A stretch of 64,000 nt of DNA from Corallincola platygyrae (GCF_039544265.1 NZ_BAABLI010000013.1:1-64000), one strand, 5' to 3'. Numbered from the stretch's first letter, positions 17,068-26,589 are shown. Numbers and translations: made by a program. Notes: generated by a model from the sequence alone, not told the origin.

Positions 17068-17197
17068 GCAGAGAGAGCTTAATTGAATACGTTCGATTTG
17101 CCAGGAATAGCACCTTGAGTGATCATAGCTATCCACAAACGAAGTTGATTGGCGATTAGCTTCATCCAGTTGATGAGAAAAAACCTCAAACCGCGAG

Positions 17198-18976
17198 ATG
17201 CCACAGATAAGACCTATGCATTCAGATCCAGTTAAGGCTTCACTTACCGATGAGCAGTTAATACGTATTCGCAGTCAGTTTGGTGGATTGCAGCATCATC
17301 ATGAAGGTCGTCCTCTGGTGTATCTCGATAACGCGGCGACCACCCAAAAACCATCAGTTGTCATCGATGCCATCACCCATCACTGGCGGCAGCACAACGC
17401 TAATGTTCACCGAGGAAGCCACCTGCTCAGCCGTATCGCTACATCAGCATTTGAGGCGGCAAGAGAGACTGTCGCTAGCTATATCGGCTCACAAAGTGCT
17501 GAACAGTTGGTTTGGACACGTGGCACCACAGAAGCGATAAATCTGGTGGCATCAGGGCTGACCGACCGCCTGAATGCCGGAGATGAGATCCTGCTGGCGA
17601 CAACGGAACACCATGCCAACATTGTGCCCTGGCAGCTTTTAGCCGAGCGCACGGGTGCCAGCATCCAGGTTATTCCCTGTGATAAACATGGTCAGCTGGA
17701 TATGACCATGTTTCATCAACTGCTGTCAGATAAAACCAAGCTCTTGGCTATCGGCCACGCATCCAACGCATTGGGTGCGGTTCACCCCATTAAACATATG
17801 ATTACAGCCGCCAAAGCATTAGGTGCAATAACGCTGGTGGATGGTGCCCAAGGTGCGGCGCATCTGCCTGTCGATGTTGTGGATCTCGATTGTGATTTTT
17901 ATGCTTTTTCCGCACACAAGATGTTTGGGCCAACCGGTATTGGCGCGCTTTATGGCAAAGTAGAAGCATTGGCATCACTGCCCCCTTGGCAGGGTGGCGG
18001 AGAGATGATTGAACATGTCAGCTTTGCTGGCACCCGCTTCCAGCCACCGCCATTTCGGTTTGAAGCAGGCACGCCCAATATTGAAGGGGCGATCGGTTTC
18101 GCTGCTGCCATCGAATTTATCAATAAACTGCCCGAGGGCTGGCGAACTCACGAACAGCAGTTACGCCGCCGAGCTTATCATGGCCTGAGCAAGCTGCCAG
18201 GGATCTGTCTCTACGGACCCTCTGAAGAGACTAACGATGTTGTCAGTCTGGTTTCTTTCACCCATGACTCGGTGCATAGCAAGGATATCGGTGCGCTGTT
18301 AGATCAGCAGAATATTGCAGTACGGGTTGGCCATCACTGCGCCATGCCGCTAATGGATTCTCTGGGCATTCATGGCACCGTGCGTGCCAGTTTTACTGTC
18401 TACAACACACTCGACGAGGTTGACCGTTTTGTTGCTGCCATAGCGCAAATCATTCAGGAGCAAACAGATGAAGCTGAGCCTGTGATGGTCGATAGCGCTG
18501 TGCCAGCTTCATCACTTTCTAGAGGCTCATCTTCTACAACTTCATCTTCACCTTCTGGGCTGTTTGATACCCAAGCCTGGCAGTGGCCAACAGGCGAGGT
18601 GACAGACAAGGTCCTGAAAGCCAAAGGCTGGGAGGGGCGTAACAGGCAGTTAATGCTTATGGCAAAACGGCTACCGGGCCTTGACGAGCAATTCAAACAA
18701 GAGCCATATGCGGTCGCGGGTTGTGAAAGCCGAACCTGGCTGGTTCACCAACAAGTCGATGGCCAACACTGGTTTGCCGCAGATTCTGACGCGCGGGTGG
18801 TCAGGGGCTTATTGGTGCTGTTGCTGAGTGCGGTGAACGGCAGAACCAAGGAACAGGTTGCGGCGTTTGATGCGCGTGCCTACTTCACTGAGCTGGGATT
18901 ACTAGAGCATCTGAGCCCTTCGCGGGGCAATGGTTTGTTGGCGATCGCAGAGGCGATACAACAAGCCGTGAAGTGA
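17198..18976 (+). CDS. fused cysteine desulfurase-sulfur acceptor (CsdA-CsdE)
   Basis: A 592-residue fusion. Residues ~1-420 are a class V aminotransferase-fold cysteine desulfurase of the SufS/CsdA group, with PLP lysine K241 in SAHKMFGPTG and active-site C381 in HHCAMP. A low-complexity Ser-rich linker (~425-455, SSLSRGSSSTTSSSPSG) leads to a complete SufE/CsdE domain (~460-592) with acceptor Cys C509 in VAGCESRTW. In E. coli CsdA and CsdE are separate proteins that pass sulfur as persulfide and act with CsdL/TcdA. TcdA is encoded nearby at 19658-20491. The fusion makes both steps one polypeptide. The start could also be the ATG at 17216. Confidence 0.92.
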   Translation: MPQIRPMHSDPVKASLTDEQLIRIRSQFGGLQHHHEGRPLVYLDNAATTQKPSVVIDAITHHWRQHNANVHRGSHLLSRIATSAFEAARETVASYIGSQSAEQLVWTRGTTEAINLVASGLTDRLNAGDEILLATTEHHANIVPWQLLAERTGASIQVIPCDKHGQLDMTMFHQLLSDKTKLLAIGHASNALGAVHPIKHMITAAKALGAITLVDGAQGAAHLPVDVVDLDCDFYAFSAHKMFGPTGIGALYGKVEALASLPPWQGGGEMIEHVSFAGTRFQPPPFRFEAGTPNIEGAIGFAAAIEFINKLPEGWRTHEQQLRRRAYHGLSKLPGICLYGPSEETNDVVSLVSFTHDSVHSKDIGALLDQQNIAVRVGHHCAMPLMDSLGIHGTVRASFTVYNTLDEVDRFVAAIAQIIQEQTDEAEPVMVDSAVPASSLSRGSSSTTSSSPSGLFDTQAWQWPTGEVTDKVLKAKGWEGRNRQLMLMAKRLPGLDEQFKQEPYAVAGCESRTWLVHQQVDGQHWFAADSDARVVRGLLVLLLSAVNGRTKEQVAAFDARAYFTELGLLEHLSPSRGNGLLAIAEAIQQAVK

Positions 18977-19031
18977 TAATTTAAAAAGAAAAATTACAAG
19001 ACTAAAACGACAGATTAGCAATGGGGAGAGG

Positions 19032-19661
19032 GTGTTGAACAAGGTTCGAGTTGTCCATAAAAACGGTGAGCGTTCAGACGTTGTACCTGCCAAGGTGGTA
19101 TGTGTCGGCCGTAACTATGCCGATCACATTAAAGAGCTCAACAACGAAGTGCCTACGGCGCCGGTTATCTTCTGCAAGCCCAATTCTGCGATCACTGAGC
19201 AACTCAACAGTAAGCATCAGGAGCCTTTGCATTACGAAACCGAGATCTGTTTTTTGTTGGAGCGTGGCAAACTGAGCGCTGCGGGAGTAGGTCTGGATCT
19301 GACCAAACGTGGTTTGCAGAGCGAATTGAAAGCTAAAGGACTGCCTTGGGAGCGAGCAAAGGCCTTTGATGGCTCTGCGCTATTCAGTGATTTTGTCGCC
19401 ATCGATGGTGTGAGCTCGGAATTGCAGCTGAAGCTTTGGATTGACGGTGCCTTAACCCAACAGGGTGGCGTCAGCCTGATGTTGAATCAGCCAGATGCGC
19501 TGGTAGACGAGATCAATGGCTTTATAACGCTCCAGGATGGCGACATCCTGATGACGGGCACACCCAAGGGGGTGGGCGAAATTCCTGCCGGGGCCGAGCT
19601 TTGGGCGCAGCTGTTCGATGGTGAACAACTGCTTACCGAGGCGAGATGGGCCGCTAGTTAG
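19032..19661 (+). CDS. fumarylacetoacetate hydrolase family protein (acylpyruvate hydrolase-like)
   Basis: A 209-residue FAH-fold enzyme close in length to YcgM/FAHD1. Visible motifs are VCVGRNYADHIKEL, PVIFCKPNSAI, the metal-binding HYETEI and MTGTPKGVGEI. Members hydrolyse acylpyruvates or decarboxylate oxaloacetate; the substrate here is open. A strong purine-rich site (GGGGAGAG) precedes GTG 19032 and TTG 19035. Its 3' end overlaps the convergent tcdA by four bases. Confidence 0.88.
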   Translation: MLNKVRVVHKNGERSDVVPAKVVCVGRNYADHIKELNNEVPTAPVIFCKPNSAITEQLNSKHQEPLHYETEICFLLERGKLSAAGVGLDLTKRGLQSELKAKGLPWERAKAFDGSALFSDFVAIDGVSSELQLKLWIDGALTQQGGVSLMLNQPDALVDEINGFITLQDGDILMTGTPKGVGEIPAGAELWAQLFDGEQLLTEARWAAS

Positions 19662-20491
19662 TCTTCGTTGTTCTGCGCCAGTGCCGCTTTTCTGGCTTTC
19701 GCCAGTACTTTATCGAGTGCTCGAGAAGCCGCGATAAAACCAAAGGTCGCCGTGACCATGGTGGCCGCACCAAAACCGCCAGAACAATCAAGACGCGTAC
19801 TGCCGTCACTCATCGACTTCTGCTGACACACAGAGCCATCGGCCTGCGGGTAAACCAACTGCTCTTCTGAAAACACTGCTTCAATACCAAACTTACGCTT
19901 CGGATTTTTGCTGAAGTTGTGTTTACGGCGCAGGTTATTGCGCACCTTAGCCAGTAAGGGATCGTTAAACGTTTTAGCCAGATCGGCGCTGGTGATCAAA
20001 CGTGGATCGGTTTGACCACCCGCGCCACCCACGGTAATCAAAGGGATCTTATTGCGTTTGCAATAAGCGATCATTGCTGTCTTGGCATTGACGCTATCAA
20101 TGGCATCGACCACGCAATCAAAATGACTACCCAGATACTCAGCCTGGGTCTCTTCGGTGACGAAGTCTTCAATGCACTCTACCTGACAGGCTGGGTTAAT
20201 GGCGCGAATTCGTTCCGCCATCACTTCAGTTTTGTCTTTACCTATGGTGTCAGCGGTCGCGTGGATCTGGCGATTGGTGTTAGTCACACAGATGTCGTCG
20301 AGATCGATTAAGGTCAGTTTGCCCACGCCACTTCTTGCCAGAGCTTCTGCAGTCCAGGAGCCCACGCCGCCAATGCCAATAACACAAAGGTGAGCATTGG
20401 CCAGTAGCGTCGCAGCATCATTGCCATAAAGGCGGTTAATGCCGCCGAAGCGAAGTTCGTCCACTACAACGCCAGATGAAGGTTGAGACAT
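19658..20491 (-). CDS. tcdA: tRNA threonylcarbamoyladenosine dehydratase
   Basis: A 277-residue E1-like ATP-dependent enzyme that cyclises t6A37 of tRNA to ct6A. The nucleotide-binding GIGGVGSWTAEALARSG (~39-55) and the DDICVTNTNRQ segment are intact. Length matches the family. In E. coli the gene (csdL) sits with csdA and csdE. Here the desulfurase-SufE fusion lies 0.7 kb away on the opposite strand, with one FAH gene between, so the module is preserved but rearranged. Confidence 0.94.
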   Translation of the reverse strand: MSQPSSGVVVDELRFGGINRLYGNDAATLLANAHLCVIGIGGVGSWTAEALARSGVGKLTLIDLDDICVTNTNRQIHATADTIGKDKTEVMAERIRAINPACQVECIEDFVTEETQAEYLGSHFDCVVDAIDSVNAKTAMIAYCKRNKIPLITVGGAGGQTDPRLITSADLAKTFNDPLLAKVRNNLRRKHNFSKNPKRKFGIEAVFSEEQLVYPQADGSVCQQKSMSDGSTRLDCSGGFGAATMVTATFGFIAASRALDKVLAKARKAALAQNNED

Positions 20492-20690
20492 ATCGGTACC
20501 AAGAAAAAAACATCAAAGACAAACACACAGATGGGATCAGCGTCGCCGCAGCCCAGTTTGGCGGCATTATACTTATCAGTCAGGCATCCTGCCATTGAGC
20601 CGGAGAGAAACGCTTAAGAGAACCCCGCGGCTTCTCGCTGAGATAGGCGAGAGTGTAATAATCACTGACTGATTTTCAAAGGATGAAAGA

Positions 20691-21638
20691 TTGAATCAGG
20701 CGATTAAACATTGTGTTGTTCTGCTGCTCTGTTTTGGGCCGTCGATACCCGCCACATTAGCCAGTGAGACGGCCAGTGAGATAGCCAGTGAGGCTGCTGG
20801 CGAAATTGTTGCTGAGTCCAACAAAACCAAAACGATGCCAGACACTGTGCTGATAAACCGGGGCCACTCCCGGCTCGACATCCGCTATCAGTATCCTAAA
20901 GCCTTGCTGAATATGGCGCTGGAGAAAACAGAGGACCAATACGGTAGTACCACGGTTGATGAATCAGCCAGGGTGATGAACCGCGAGCGGGCGCTGCTGG
21001 AGCTTGAGCTGGGTGAAAAACTGCATGTGATGGCCGAAGCGGTCAAACCGGAATGGGAGCAGAAGTTAATCCCGGTGAGGTTTCCTATTCGCAAAGGGCT
21101 GCAGGGATATCGGCTGTTTTTGGTGCGCAGGCAACACCTGCCGCTTTTTGCCCAGGTTCAAACCTTCGAACAGTTTTCACTAATTCCGACTGGTTCAGGG
21201 GCGCACTGGTCAACACGCTGGGCAATGGAGAAAGCCGGCATGGAGGTTGTGACTGGCATTGATTACGAATCCCTGTTTCGTATGTTATCGCGAGACCGCT
21301 TTCTCAGCTTTGGGCGAGGGGTTAATGAAGTATTTGACGAACTGAAACAACATCAGCGCCTGTATACCGACCTCGAAGTTGAGCCGACGTTGGCGTTATA
21401 TATCCCGTTACCAACCTACTTTTTTGTCTCACCCAAGTACCCCGAGCTGGCGTCACGTATTGAGCAGGGATTAATGCGAATGCTCGACGATGGCAGTTTT
21501 GACCAGCTGTTTATGGAGTATCACGGCGACGATATTGCACGCGCAAAACTTTCACAGAGAAAGATCTTCAGAATTGAAAACCCGAACTTGTCTTCAGATA
21601 CGCCACTAACTAACTCGAGCCTTTGGTATTCACCCTAG
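20691..21638 (+). CDS. periplasmic solute-binding-like protein (SBP_bac_3 type), orphan
   Basis: A 315-residue secreted protein with a signal peptide (hydrophobic core VVLLLCFGPSIPATLA). It starts at TTG 20691; AAAGGA lies at good spacing, while the ATG overlapping the site runs into a stop. The mature N-terminus has a short tandem repeat (ASETASEIASEA) from three near-identical 12-bp units at ~20759-20794. The body resembles amino-acid-binding periplasmic proteins. No permease or ATPase of that class is adjacent, so it may feed a sensor or be a stand-alone protein. Low certainty on ligand. Confidence 0.7.
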   Translation: MNQAIKHCVVLLLCFGPSIPATLASETASEIASEAAGEIVAESNKTKTMPDTVLINRGHSRLDIRYQYPKALLNMALEKTEDQYGSTTVDESARVMNRERALLELELGEKLHVMAEAVKPEWEQKLIPVRFPIRKGLQGYRLFLVRRQHLPLFAQVQTFEQFSLIPTGSGAHWSTRWAMEKAGMEVVTGIDYESLFRMLSRDRFLSFGRGVNEVFDELKQHQRLYTDLEVEPTLALYIPLPTYFFVSPKYPELASRIEQGLMRMLDDGSFDQLFMEYHGDDIARAKLSQRKIFRIENPNLSSDTPLTNSSLWYSP

Positions 21639-21641
21639 ACG

Positions 21642-22451
21642 TCACTCTTCATTCTGGCGATAGGCCTTCATCGCTGACGGATTCACTAGCCCTGTGGGTG
21701 TGATAAGCAGTTTCACAGCCAGCAACAGTGATACCGTGACCGACAGCCACAACATCACAAAGATCGCCAGTAGGATCACCCATTGATATTTCACCGCAAG
21801 CATAGGGTCGGTACCGCCGAGTATTTGGCCTGTCATCATGCCGGGTAGGGTAACCATGCCGGTGGTCGCCATAGAGGCCAGGATCGGCGCTAACGACTGT
21901 TTTAGCGCCGATTGCACAAAGGTAAAGCTGGCTTGTTTGGGGGTAGCGCCAAGCACCAGCGCGCCTTCGTACTCGTGAACACGCTCGGCAAGGCCGGTGA
22001 ATAAGCGTTGTAGCGCGACGATGTTGCCACTCAAACTGTTGCCCAGCAGCATCCCTGCTAGTGGGATCAGGTACTGTGCACTGTAGGTCGGCGAAGGTTG
22101 TAGCAGTGTGGTGAGCAAAATAATCAGCAGGGGACTGAGCCCTATAAGCAATCCCAGGGTGACCGGCATAAACAACGCACGATAGGGCAGTTTGGCCTTG
22201 CTGATGATCGCTTCACTGCCCACCAGCAGCATCACTGTCAGCCAGAGCAGGTTCAGCCAAAGACTATTCAGCTTAAACAGGAATTCGAGATAGAGGCCGA
22301 CCAACACCAGTTGAATCGACATTCGGGCAATGGCCAGGGCACTCTCTTTGGCCAAACCAAGTTTTAACCAGGCGTTCAGCACCAGGGGAAGCAGCAGGAT
22401 AAGACTGAATCCCGCCAGTTGTAGCCAGCTGATGGCAATCACTTGCTGCAT
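21642..22451 (-). CDS. ABC transporter permease of the FetB/UPF0014 family
   Basis: The 269-residue protein has about seven hydrophobic helices. The conserved block AERVHEYEGALVLGATPKQA and GMVTLPGMMTGQILGGTDP identify the FetB (YbbM) family, which with the ATPase FetA mediates iron export and peroxide resistance in E. coli. No FetA-type ATPase is encoded here. It is convergent with the solute-binding gene, with 3 bases between stops. It follows the AhpA/Smp-type gene on the same strand by 15 bases, so the two may be co-transcribed. Confidence 0.88.
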   Translation of the reverse strand: MQQVIAISWLQLAGFSLILLLPLVLNAWLKLGLAKESALAIARMSIQLVLVGLYLEFLFKLNSLWLNLLWLTVMLLVGSEAIISKAKLPYRALFMPVTLGLLIGLSPLLIILLTTLLQPSPTYSAQYLIPLAGMLLGNSLSGNIVALQRLFTGLAERVHEYEGALVLGATPKQASFTFVQSALKQSLAPILASMATTGMVTLPGMMTGQILGGTDPMLAVKYQWVILLAIFVMLWLSVTVSLLLAVKLLITPTGLVNPSAMKAYRQNEE

Positions 22452-22466
22452 CAGAGCTGGCCCATG

Positions 22467-23111
22467 TTAATGGCGCCTTTTCAGCACTTGCGCCAGCATA
22501 AATCCGGTCAGGCCGGTTAGCAGCAGTAGGATCCTGCCCTGGTCGTAACTGGTCTGTTGCACTTGACTGGCTTGATCAAGCAGGCGCTCCATCTCCAGCG
22601 TAATGCGAATGTAGCCCAGGGTTTCGTTTTCATGGACCACTTCAGCAATGTAGGGTTTCAAATCCCGCTTGGGGCGGCTGGCTTCATCGACATCACCAAA
22701 GCCAAGCAGGGCAGTGATATCCAACGCATTGGTTGAGCGCGCCAGCGCGATACCCTCAACATCATAGATAGAGGCGTCCAGAATGTAGGGATCTGAAGCC
22801 AAGTGTTCGGCCATCGCATGCAACCGTTCCTGATCCTGCTCTATTAACAGTTTTACTGCTTCGAGTGCCGCCTGGTGGGTGAGCATGCGAGACATTACCT
22901 CGGTCTGCTGCTGAATCAGCGCGTTAGTACGCACTGACATGGTGACCATCAACTGCATAATGACCAGCACCAACGCCACCGTCATCGCGATAAAGAACAA
23001 ACGCCAATAGATATAGCGGGTGTTGCTCTTTAAACCCGAGGGCTTTGTTTTGTCTGAGCTTTCCGTACTGGTAGAGCTGCTTTCCGGTGCGACGTCGGCC
23101 GTATTACTCAT
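22467..23111 (-). CDS. AhpA/YtjB (Smp) family membrane protein
   Basis: About 214 residues when started at ATG 23111, where AAGGAA gives a proper ribosome binding site; the frame extends upstream but without one. It has a hydrophilic N-terminus, a membrane helix (~36-58), a periplasmic domain with ILDASIYDVEG and LGYIRITLEMERL, and a C-terminal helix. This pattern and the divergent position next to serB match E. coli YtjB/Smp. It lacks catalytic motifs and its function is unknown. Confidence 0.8.
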   Translation of the reverse strand: MSNTADVAPESSSTSTESSDKTKPSGLKSNTRYIYWRLFFIAMTVALVLVIMQLMVTMSVRTNALIQQQTEVMSRMLTHQAALEAVKLLIEQDQERLHAMAEHLASDPYILDASIYDVEGIALARSTNALDITALLGFGDVDEASRPKRDLKPYIAEVVHENETLGYIRITLEMERLLDQASQVQQTSYDQGRILLLLTGLTGFMLAQVLKRRH

Positions 23112-23228
23112 GTTTCCTTGCAATGCATATTTGCGGCTTCGGGATGACACAAATACTATAGGCGTCCAGATTTGTGAAGCGACCTTTGGTCGACAATGCA
23201 TTCGAATACGAAATTTAAGGGATAGCCT

Positions 23229-24350
23229 GTGAAATTAGTCACCTTTTCGCTAGTTCCTGCCGCCTTGGCATGGGAAAGTCGTGAAGCGCTCGGCAAGTTG
23301 TTGAATGAGCTTCGTCAGGGCCAAAGCATGCTGCAAGATGTGGCATTAACGGATGACGGTGCCACCCTGGGGATCGCCACTGAAACCATGGACAAACTGA
23401 CCAAGGCGCTTGAGGCATACCCAGTTGCCGAAAAAGAGCAGGTTACCCATATTCCACGTCTGGGCAGTCGCCTGGTGGTATGGGGTGAAGGATTGCACCT
23501 TAAAGGCCTGTCGCTGGTATTGGATTTCCTCAAGCAACACGATATCCCAGTTAATGGCATTCGTAAGATCGATGCTCTTGAAGACGCTGATGCACTTGGT
23601 GCAGTGGTGGTTGACCTGGCCAACGCCGAATATCCTGATCGCGCTACGCTGGCAACCGTGGGCCAAAGTCTGGGACTGGATCTGAATCTACTGTCTCAGT
23701 CAGCGCCAGTGATTGACCAGCCAGGTCTGCTGCTGATGGATATGGACTCGACCGCGATCCAAATCGAGTGCATTGATGAGATCGCAAAATTAGCCGGAGT
23801 TGGCGAGCAGGTGGCTGAAGTTACTGAACTGGCCATGCAGGGCAAACTGGATTTTGCAGAGAGCCTGCGTGGCCGTGTTGCGACGCTGGAAGGTTCCAGC
23901 GAGTCTATTTTGGCTGACGTGGCTGGCAGCATTCCGTTAACGCCGGGTCTGGAGCCGCTGCTTAAGGTACTTAAAGACAAAGGCTGGAAAGCGGCCATCG
24001 TTTCTGGTGGCTTTACCTACTTCACCGGCAAACTGGAACGCGAGTTAGGCCTGGATTTCACCCGTGCCAACAACTTGGAAATTGTTGATGGCACGCTGAC
24101 CGGCAAAGTGCAGGGCGATATCGTCGATGCCAAGGTAAAAGCGGTTACGCTAAACGAACTGCAGGCCAAGTTTGGCATTGCTGATTCTCAAACCGTGGCG
24201 GCTGGTGATGGTGCCAATGACCTGTTGATGATGGATGAAGCTGCCATGGGTGTGGCGTTTTATGCCAAGCCTGTAGTACAGGCAAAAGCGGCGACAGGCA
24301 TCAATTATGGTGGCCTGGAAGGCGTTTACTATCTGCTGGCCAGCGACTAA
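23229..24350 (+). CDS. serB: phosphoserine phosphatase
   Basis: A 373-residue HAD-family enzyme making L-serine from O-phosphoserine in the cytosol. The catalytic motif DMDSTAIQIECIDEIA starts at D171, and the SGGFTYF and AAGDGANDLLMM motifs follow. The N-terminal ~160 residues are the extension typical of the gammaproteobacterial enzyme. It starts with GTG behind AAGGGA. It is divergent from the AhpA/Smp-type gene. Confidence 0.96.
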   Translation: MKLVTFSLVPAALAWESREALGKLLNELRQGQSMLQDVALTDDGATLGIATETMDKLTKALEAYPVAEKEQVTHIPRLGSRLVVWGEGLHLKGLSLVLDFLKQHDIPVNGIRKIDALEDADALGAVVVDLANAEYPDRATLATVGQSLGLDLNLLSQSAPVIDQPGLLLMDMDSTAIQIECIDEIAKLAGVGEQVAEVTELAMQGKLDFAESLRGRVATLEGSSESILADVAGSIPLTPGLEPLLKVLKDKGWKAAIVSGGFTYFTGKLERELGLDFTRANNLEIVDGTLTGKVQGDIVDAKVKAVTLNELQAKFGIADSQTVAAGDGANDLLMMDEAAMGVAFYAKPVVQAKAATGINYGGLEGVYYLLASD

Positions 24351-24365
24351 AACAGGCTGCCAGCG

Positions 24366-25382
24366 ATGAGTGAGCTGCGGTTTGAATCTCTCGAAGTGAC
24401 GCCCGTTTCGGGTGTCACTTTGCATCTGCGCCATATCGTCGCTGAGGACCAACAGCCCCCACAACGAGTGCAGCATGAGCAGCAAGAACGGCAAGAACAG
24501 CGAGAGCAGCGAGCTAAGAAAGGCGCCGTGCTGTTTATTCATGGCTCGATTGAGAACGGCCGCATCTTCTATTCAAATTCAGGTCGCGGTTTAGCCTGTT
24601 ACTTAGCCCGTCTGGGCTATGAGTGTTACGTCGCGGATTTGCGTGGACGCGGAGACAGCAAGCCGAAAGTCGCCCGAGGCGCAGACCACGGTCAGTGGGA
24701 ATCTGTGGTCGAAGATATCCCCGCCCTGCATAAATTTGTTTATGACAGGCACCCCGAAGGAGTGCACTGGGTCTCTCACAGCTGGGGTGGCACGCTCACG
24801 TGTGCCAGCCTGGTTCGATTCCCCGAATTACGTCCTCAAGTTCTCAGCCAAACCCTGTTTGGCGTAAAGCGACGGATCACCGTGCGCAGCCCTGAGTACT
24901 ACTTCAAAATGGGCGTGGTGTGGCAGGGACTGGCTCCTCTCACGTGCAAACTACTGGGGTATTTTCCTGCCAAACCGATGAAAATCGGTGCCGACAACGA
25001 GCCGTGGGGCGCTATCTGGCAGGTCACCCAATGGACCAAGCAACTGCATTGGCGCTGCCCACTAGATGGTTTCGATTACGCTGACGCACTGCAATCGCAG
25101 CAGGCAAGTTTAGCTTCAGATCCTGATTCCAAATACCAGTTACCGAGAGCACTCTTCCTGGCTGGTCAAAACGATCGCGTGTTAGGCCACCCTACCGATG
25201 TACAGGGCTTTGCTGATGAGTTAGCCGGGGTGCAACAGCAAGTGACGATTCTGTCTCGCCAGAATGGCTTTAAAAACGATTATGGCCATATCGATATGCT
25301 GGTGCACCGTGACGCCGAACAGGACCACTTTACCCACGTTGCAGAATGGTTGGCGAACAGCGGTTTACGAAGGCCTGACTAG
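24366..25382 (+). CDS. alpha/beta hydrolase
   Basis: A 338-residue protein with an alpha/beta hydrolase fold: LFIHGSIENGRIF (oxyanion region), VADLRGRGDS, nucleophile elbow HSWGGT and a C-terminal DYGHIDML with the likely catalytic His. A Gln/Glu/Arg-rich stretch (~37-52) interrupts the N-terminus. It starts 15 bases after serB and is likely co-transcribed. Substrate is unknown (esterase or lipase-like). Confidence 0.8.
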   Translation: MSELRFESLEVTPVSGVTLHLRHIVAEDQQPPQRVQHEQQERQEQREQRAKKGAVLFIHGSIENGRIFYSNSGRGLACYLARLGYECYVADLRGRGDSKPKVARGADHGQWESVVEDIPALHKFVYDRHPEGVHWVSHSWGGTLTCASLVRFPELRPQVLSQTLFGVKRRITVRSPEYYFKMGVVWQGLAPLTCKLLGYFPAKPMKIGADNEPWGAIWQVTQWTKQLHWRCPLDGFDYADALQSQQASLASDPDSKYQLPRALFLAGQNDRVLGHPTDVQGFADELAGVQQQVTILSRQNGFKNDYGHIDMLVHRDAEQDHFTHVAEWLANSGLRRPD

Positions 25383-25398
25383 ACCAACGCTTAAGCAG

Positions 25399-25830
25399 CT
25401 AAAAGTAAGCCATCATCTGCTGGGCGAGCGAAAAGTAGCGGTCTAAGTGTTTTTTCGTTTCTGTCTGCCGGTTGTTCTCTGAATCCAGATGAATATCCTC
25501 CACCACGACAGCTATCTCATGTGCCAGACGTTGTTCATCGCCGGACGTGTTGTCAGCCAGGTAGGCGACACTTTTTTCCAGTGAATAAGTGATGATATGT
25601 ATCTGCTGCAACTCAGCAGGATCAAGCTGCTTCATCGCCTGCAGCTCGGCGGTTTTTTGCTCGAATATCTGCTGTGCCGAGTCCATGGAAGCCACATCTT
25701 CCAGCTTCAAATGTTGAATGGGCTTTTCGTCACCGTCGCTGCTTGCGGACGCCTGCGAGGTCAACAGCAAGCCTGTTAAACCAACCAAAAAGATAAATGC
25801 AGTACATAGTGTCCGGATCGCTTTTGCCAT
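25399..25830 (-). CDS. secreted helical protein, unknown function
   Basis: A 143-residue protein with a signal peptide (hydrophobic core FIFLVGLTGLLLT, cleavage near ASA-SSDGD). The mature part is acidic and predicted mostly helical, with no Cys. AGGAGGAG-type purines precede the ATG. It resembles small periplasmic proteins of the DUF6746 kind, but I am not sure. Convergent with the hydrolase. Confidence 0.6.
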   Translation of the reverse strand: MAKAIRTLCTAFIFLVGLTGLLLTSQASASSDGDEKPIQHLKLEDVASMDSAQQIFEQKTAELQAMKQLDPAELQQIHIITYSLEKSVAYLADNTSGDEQRLAHEIAVVVEDIHLDSENNRQTETKKHLDRYFSLAQQMMAYF

Positions 25831-25897
25831 GGTGGTGACTCCTCCTGAGCTAATATATGAAATTATAGAAGTTTTCCCGAATTGATAGCGTCAAATA

Positions 25898-26395
25898 TCA
25901 GCCTAAAATTTGAGGGTTTAACTGCCAAAGGGCGTAATTAAGTACGCCTGCAAAACTGACCCACAGCAGATAGGGCACAAGCAATATCCCGGCGATAGGA
26001 CGCACGCGCCAGAACAAAACCAGCGTGGCTGAAATCGCTAGCCACAACACCACAATATCTGCCAGCGCAACAGCGCCCATCTGCCAGGCAAAAAACAGCC
26101 AGCTCCAAATGGCATTCAGAACCAACTGCACCAGAAAACAGCTCAGTGCCAAGCGGTTGGCGCTAAATCCGCCTGTGCGCCACACCAACCATGCTGCAAT
26201 TGCCATTAATCCATACAAGGTGGTCCAAACCGGGCCAAATAGCCATGGTGGCGGTGCCCATTCAGGCTGAGCTAACGCACCATAGAATGACTTGGCCTGA
26301 ATCGACGCGATGGCCCCAATGGCAGAAGTGGCATAGCTCAGCAGCAGCCAGCAAAGCAGCCCAAAGGCTTGTTTAGGTTTGGAATAGGGCGACAT
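25898..26395 (-). CDS. TspO/MBR family membrane protein
   Basis: A 165-residue five-helix membrane protein. The signature PEWAPPPWLFGPVWTTLYG and the later LVLNAIWSWLFF are characteristic. The ATG at 26395 is preferred over 26422 because GGAG lies 5 bases before it. TspO binds porphyrins and cholesterol-like ligands and modulates tetrapyrrole or stress responses. It borders the integron cassette remnant, and I see no gene in the 194 bases between. Confidence 0.9.
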   Translation of the reverse strand: MSPYSKPKQAFGLLCWLLLSYATSAIGAIASIQAKSFYGALAQPEWAPPPWLFGPVWTTLYGLMAIAAWLVWRTGGFSANRLALSCFLVQLVLNAIWSWLFFAWQMGAVALADIVVLWLAISATLVLFWRVRPIAGILLVPYLLWVSFAGVLNYALWQLNPQILG

Positions 26396-26589
26396 AACAA
26401 CTCCGTAGCCTTGCTTCGACAACTTTCCGTGGATAAAGGATGGCTCAGTTTTAGAAGGGTGTTTTACTGTTGCTGGCGTATTTTGGATCTTAAGGGGGCT
26501 TCAATTGGGGGGCTAAGTGGGTTCATAGAAGTGGGGTTGATGTTGATGGCTACTGAATTTGAGCAACTACATGTCCCAATCAATCATCG

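Noticed and set aside
26396..26589. An attC site for cassette 3
   Set aside because: The required ACCTAAC box on the minus strand is absent. Only an unmatched TCATAAC overlaps the stop codon.
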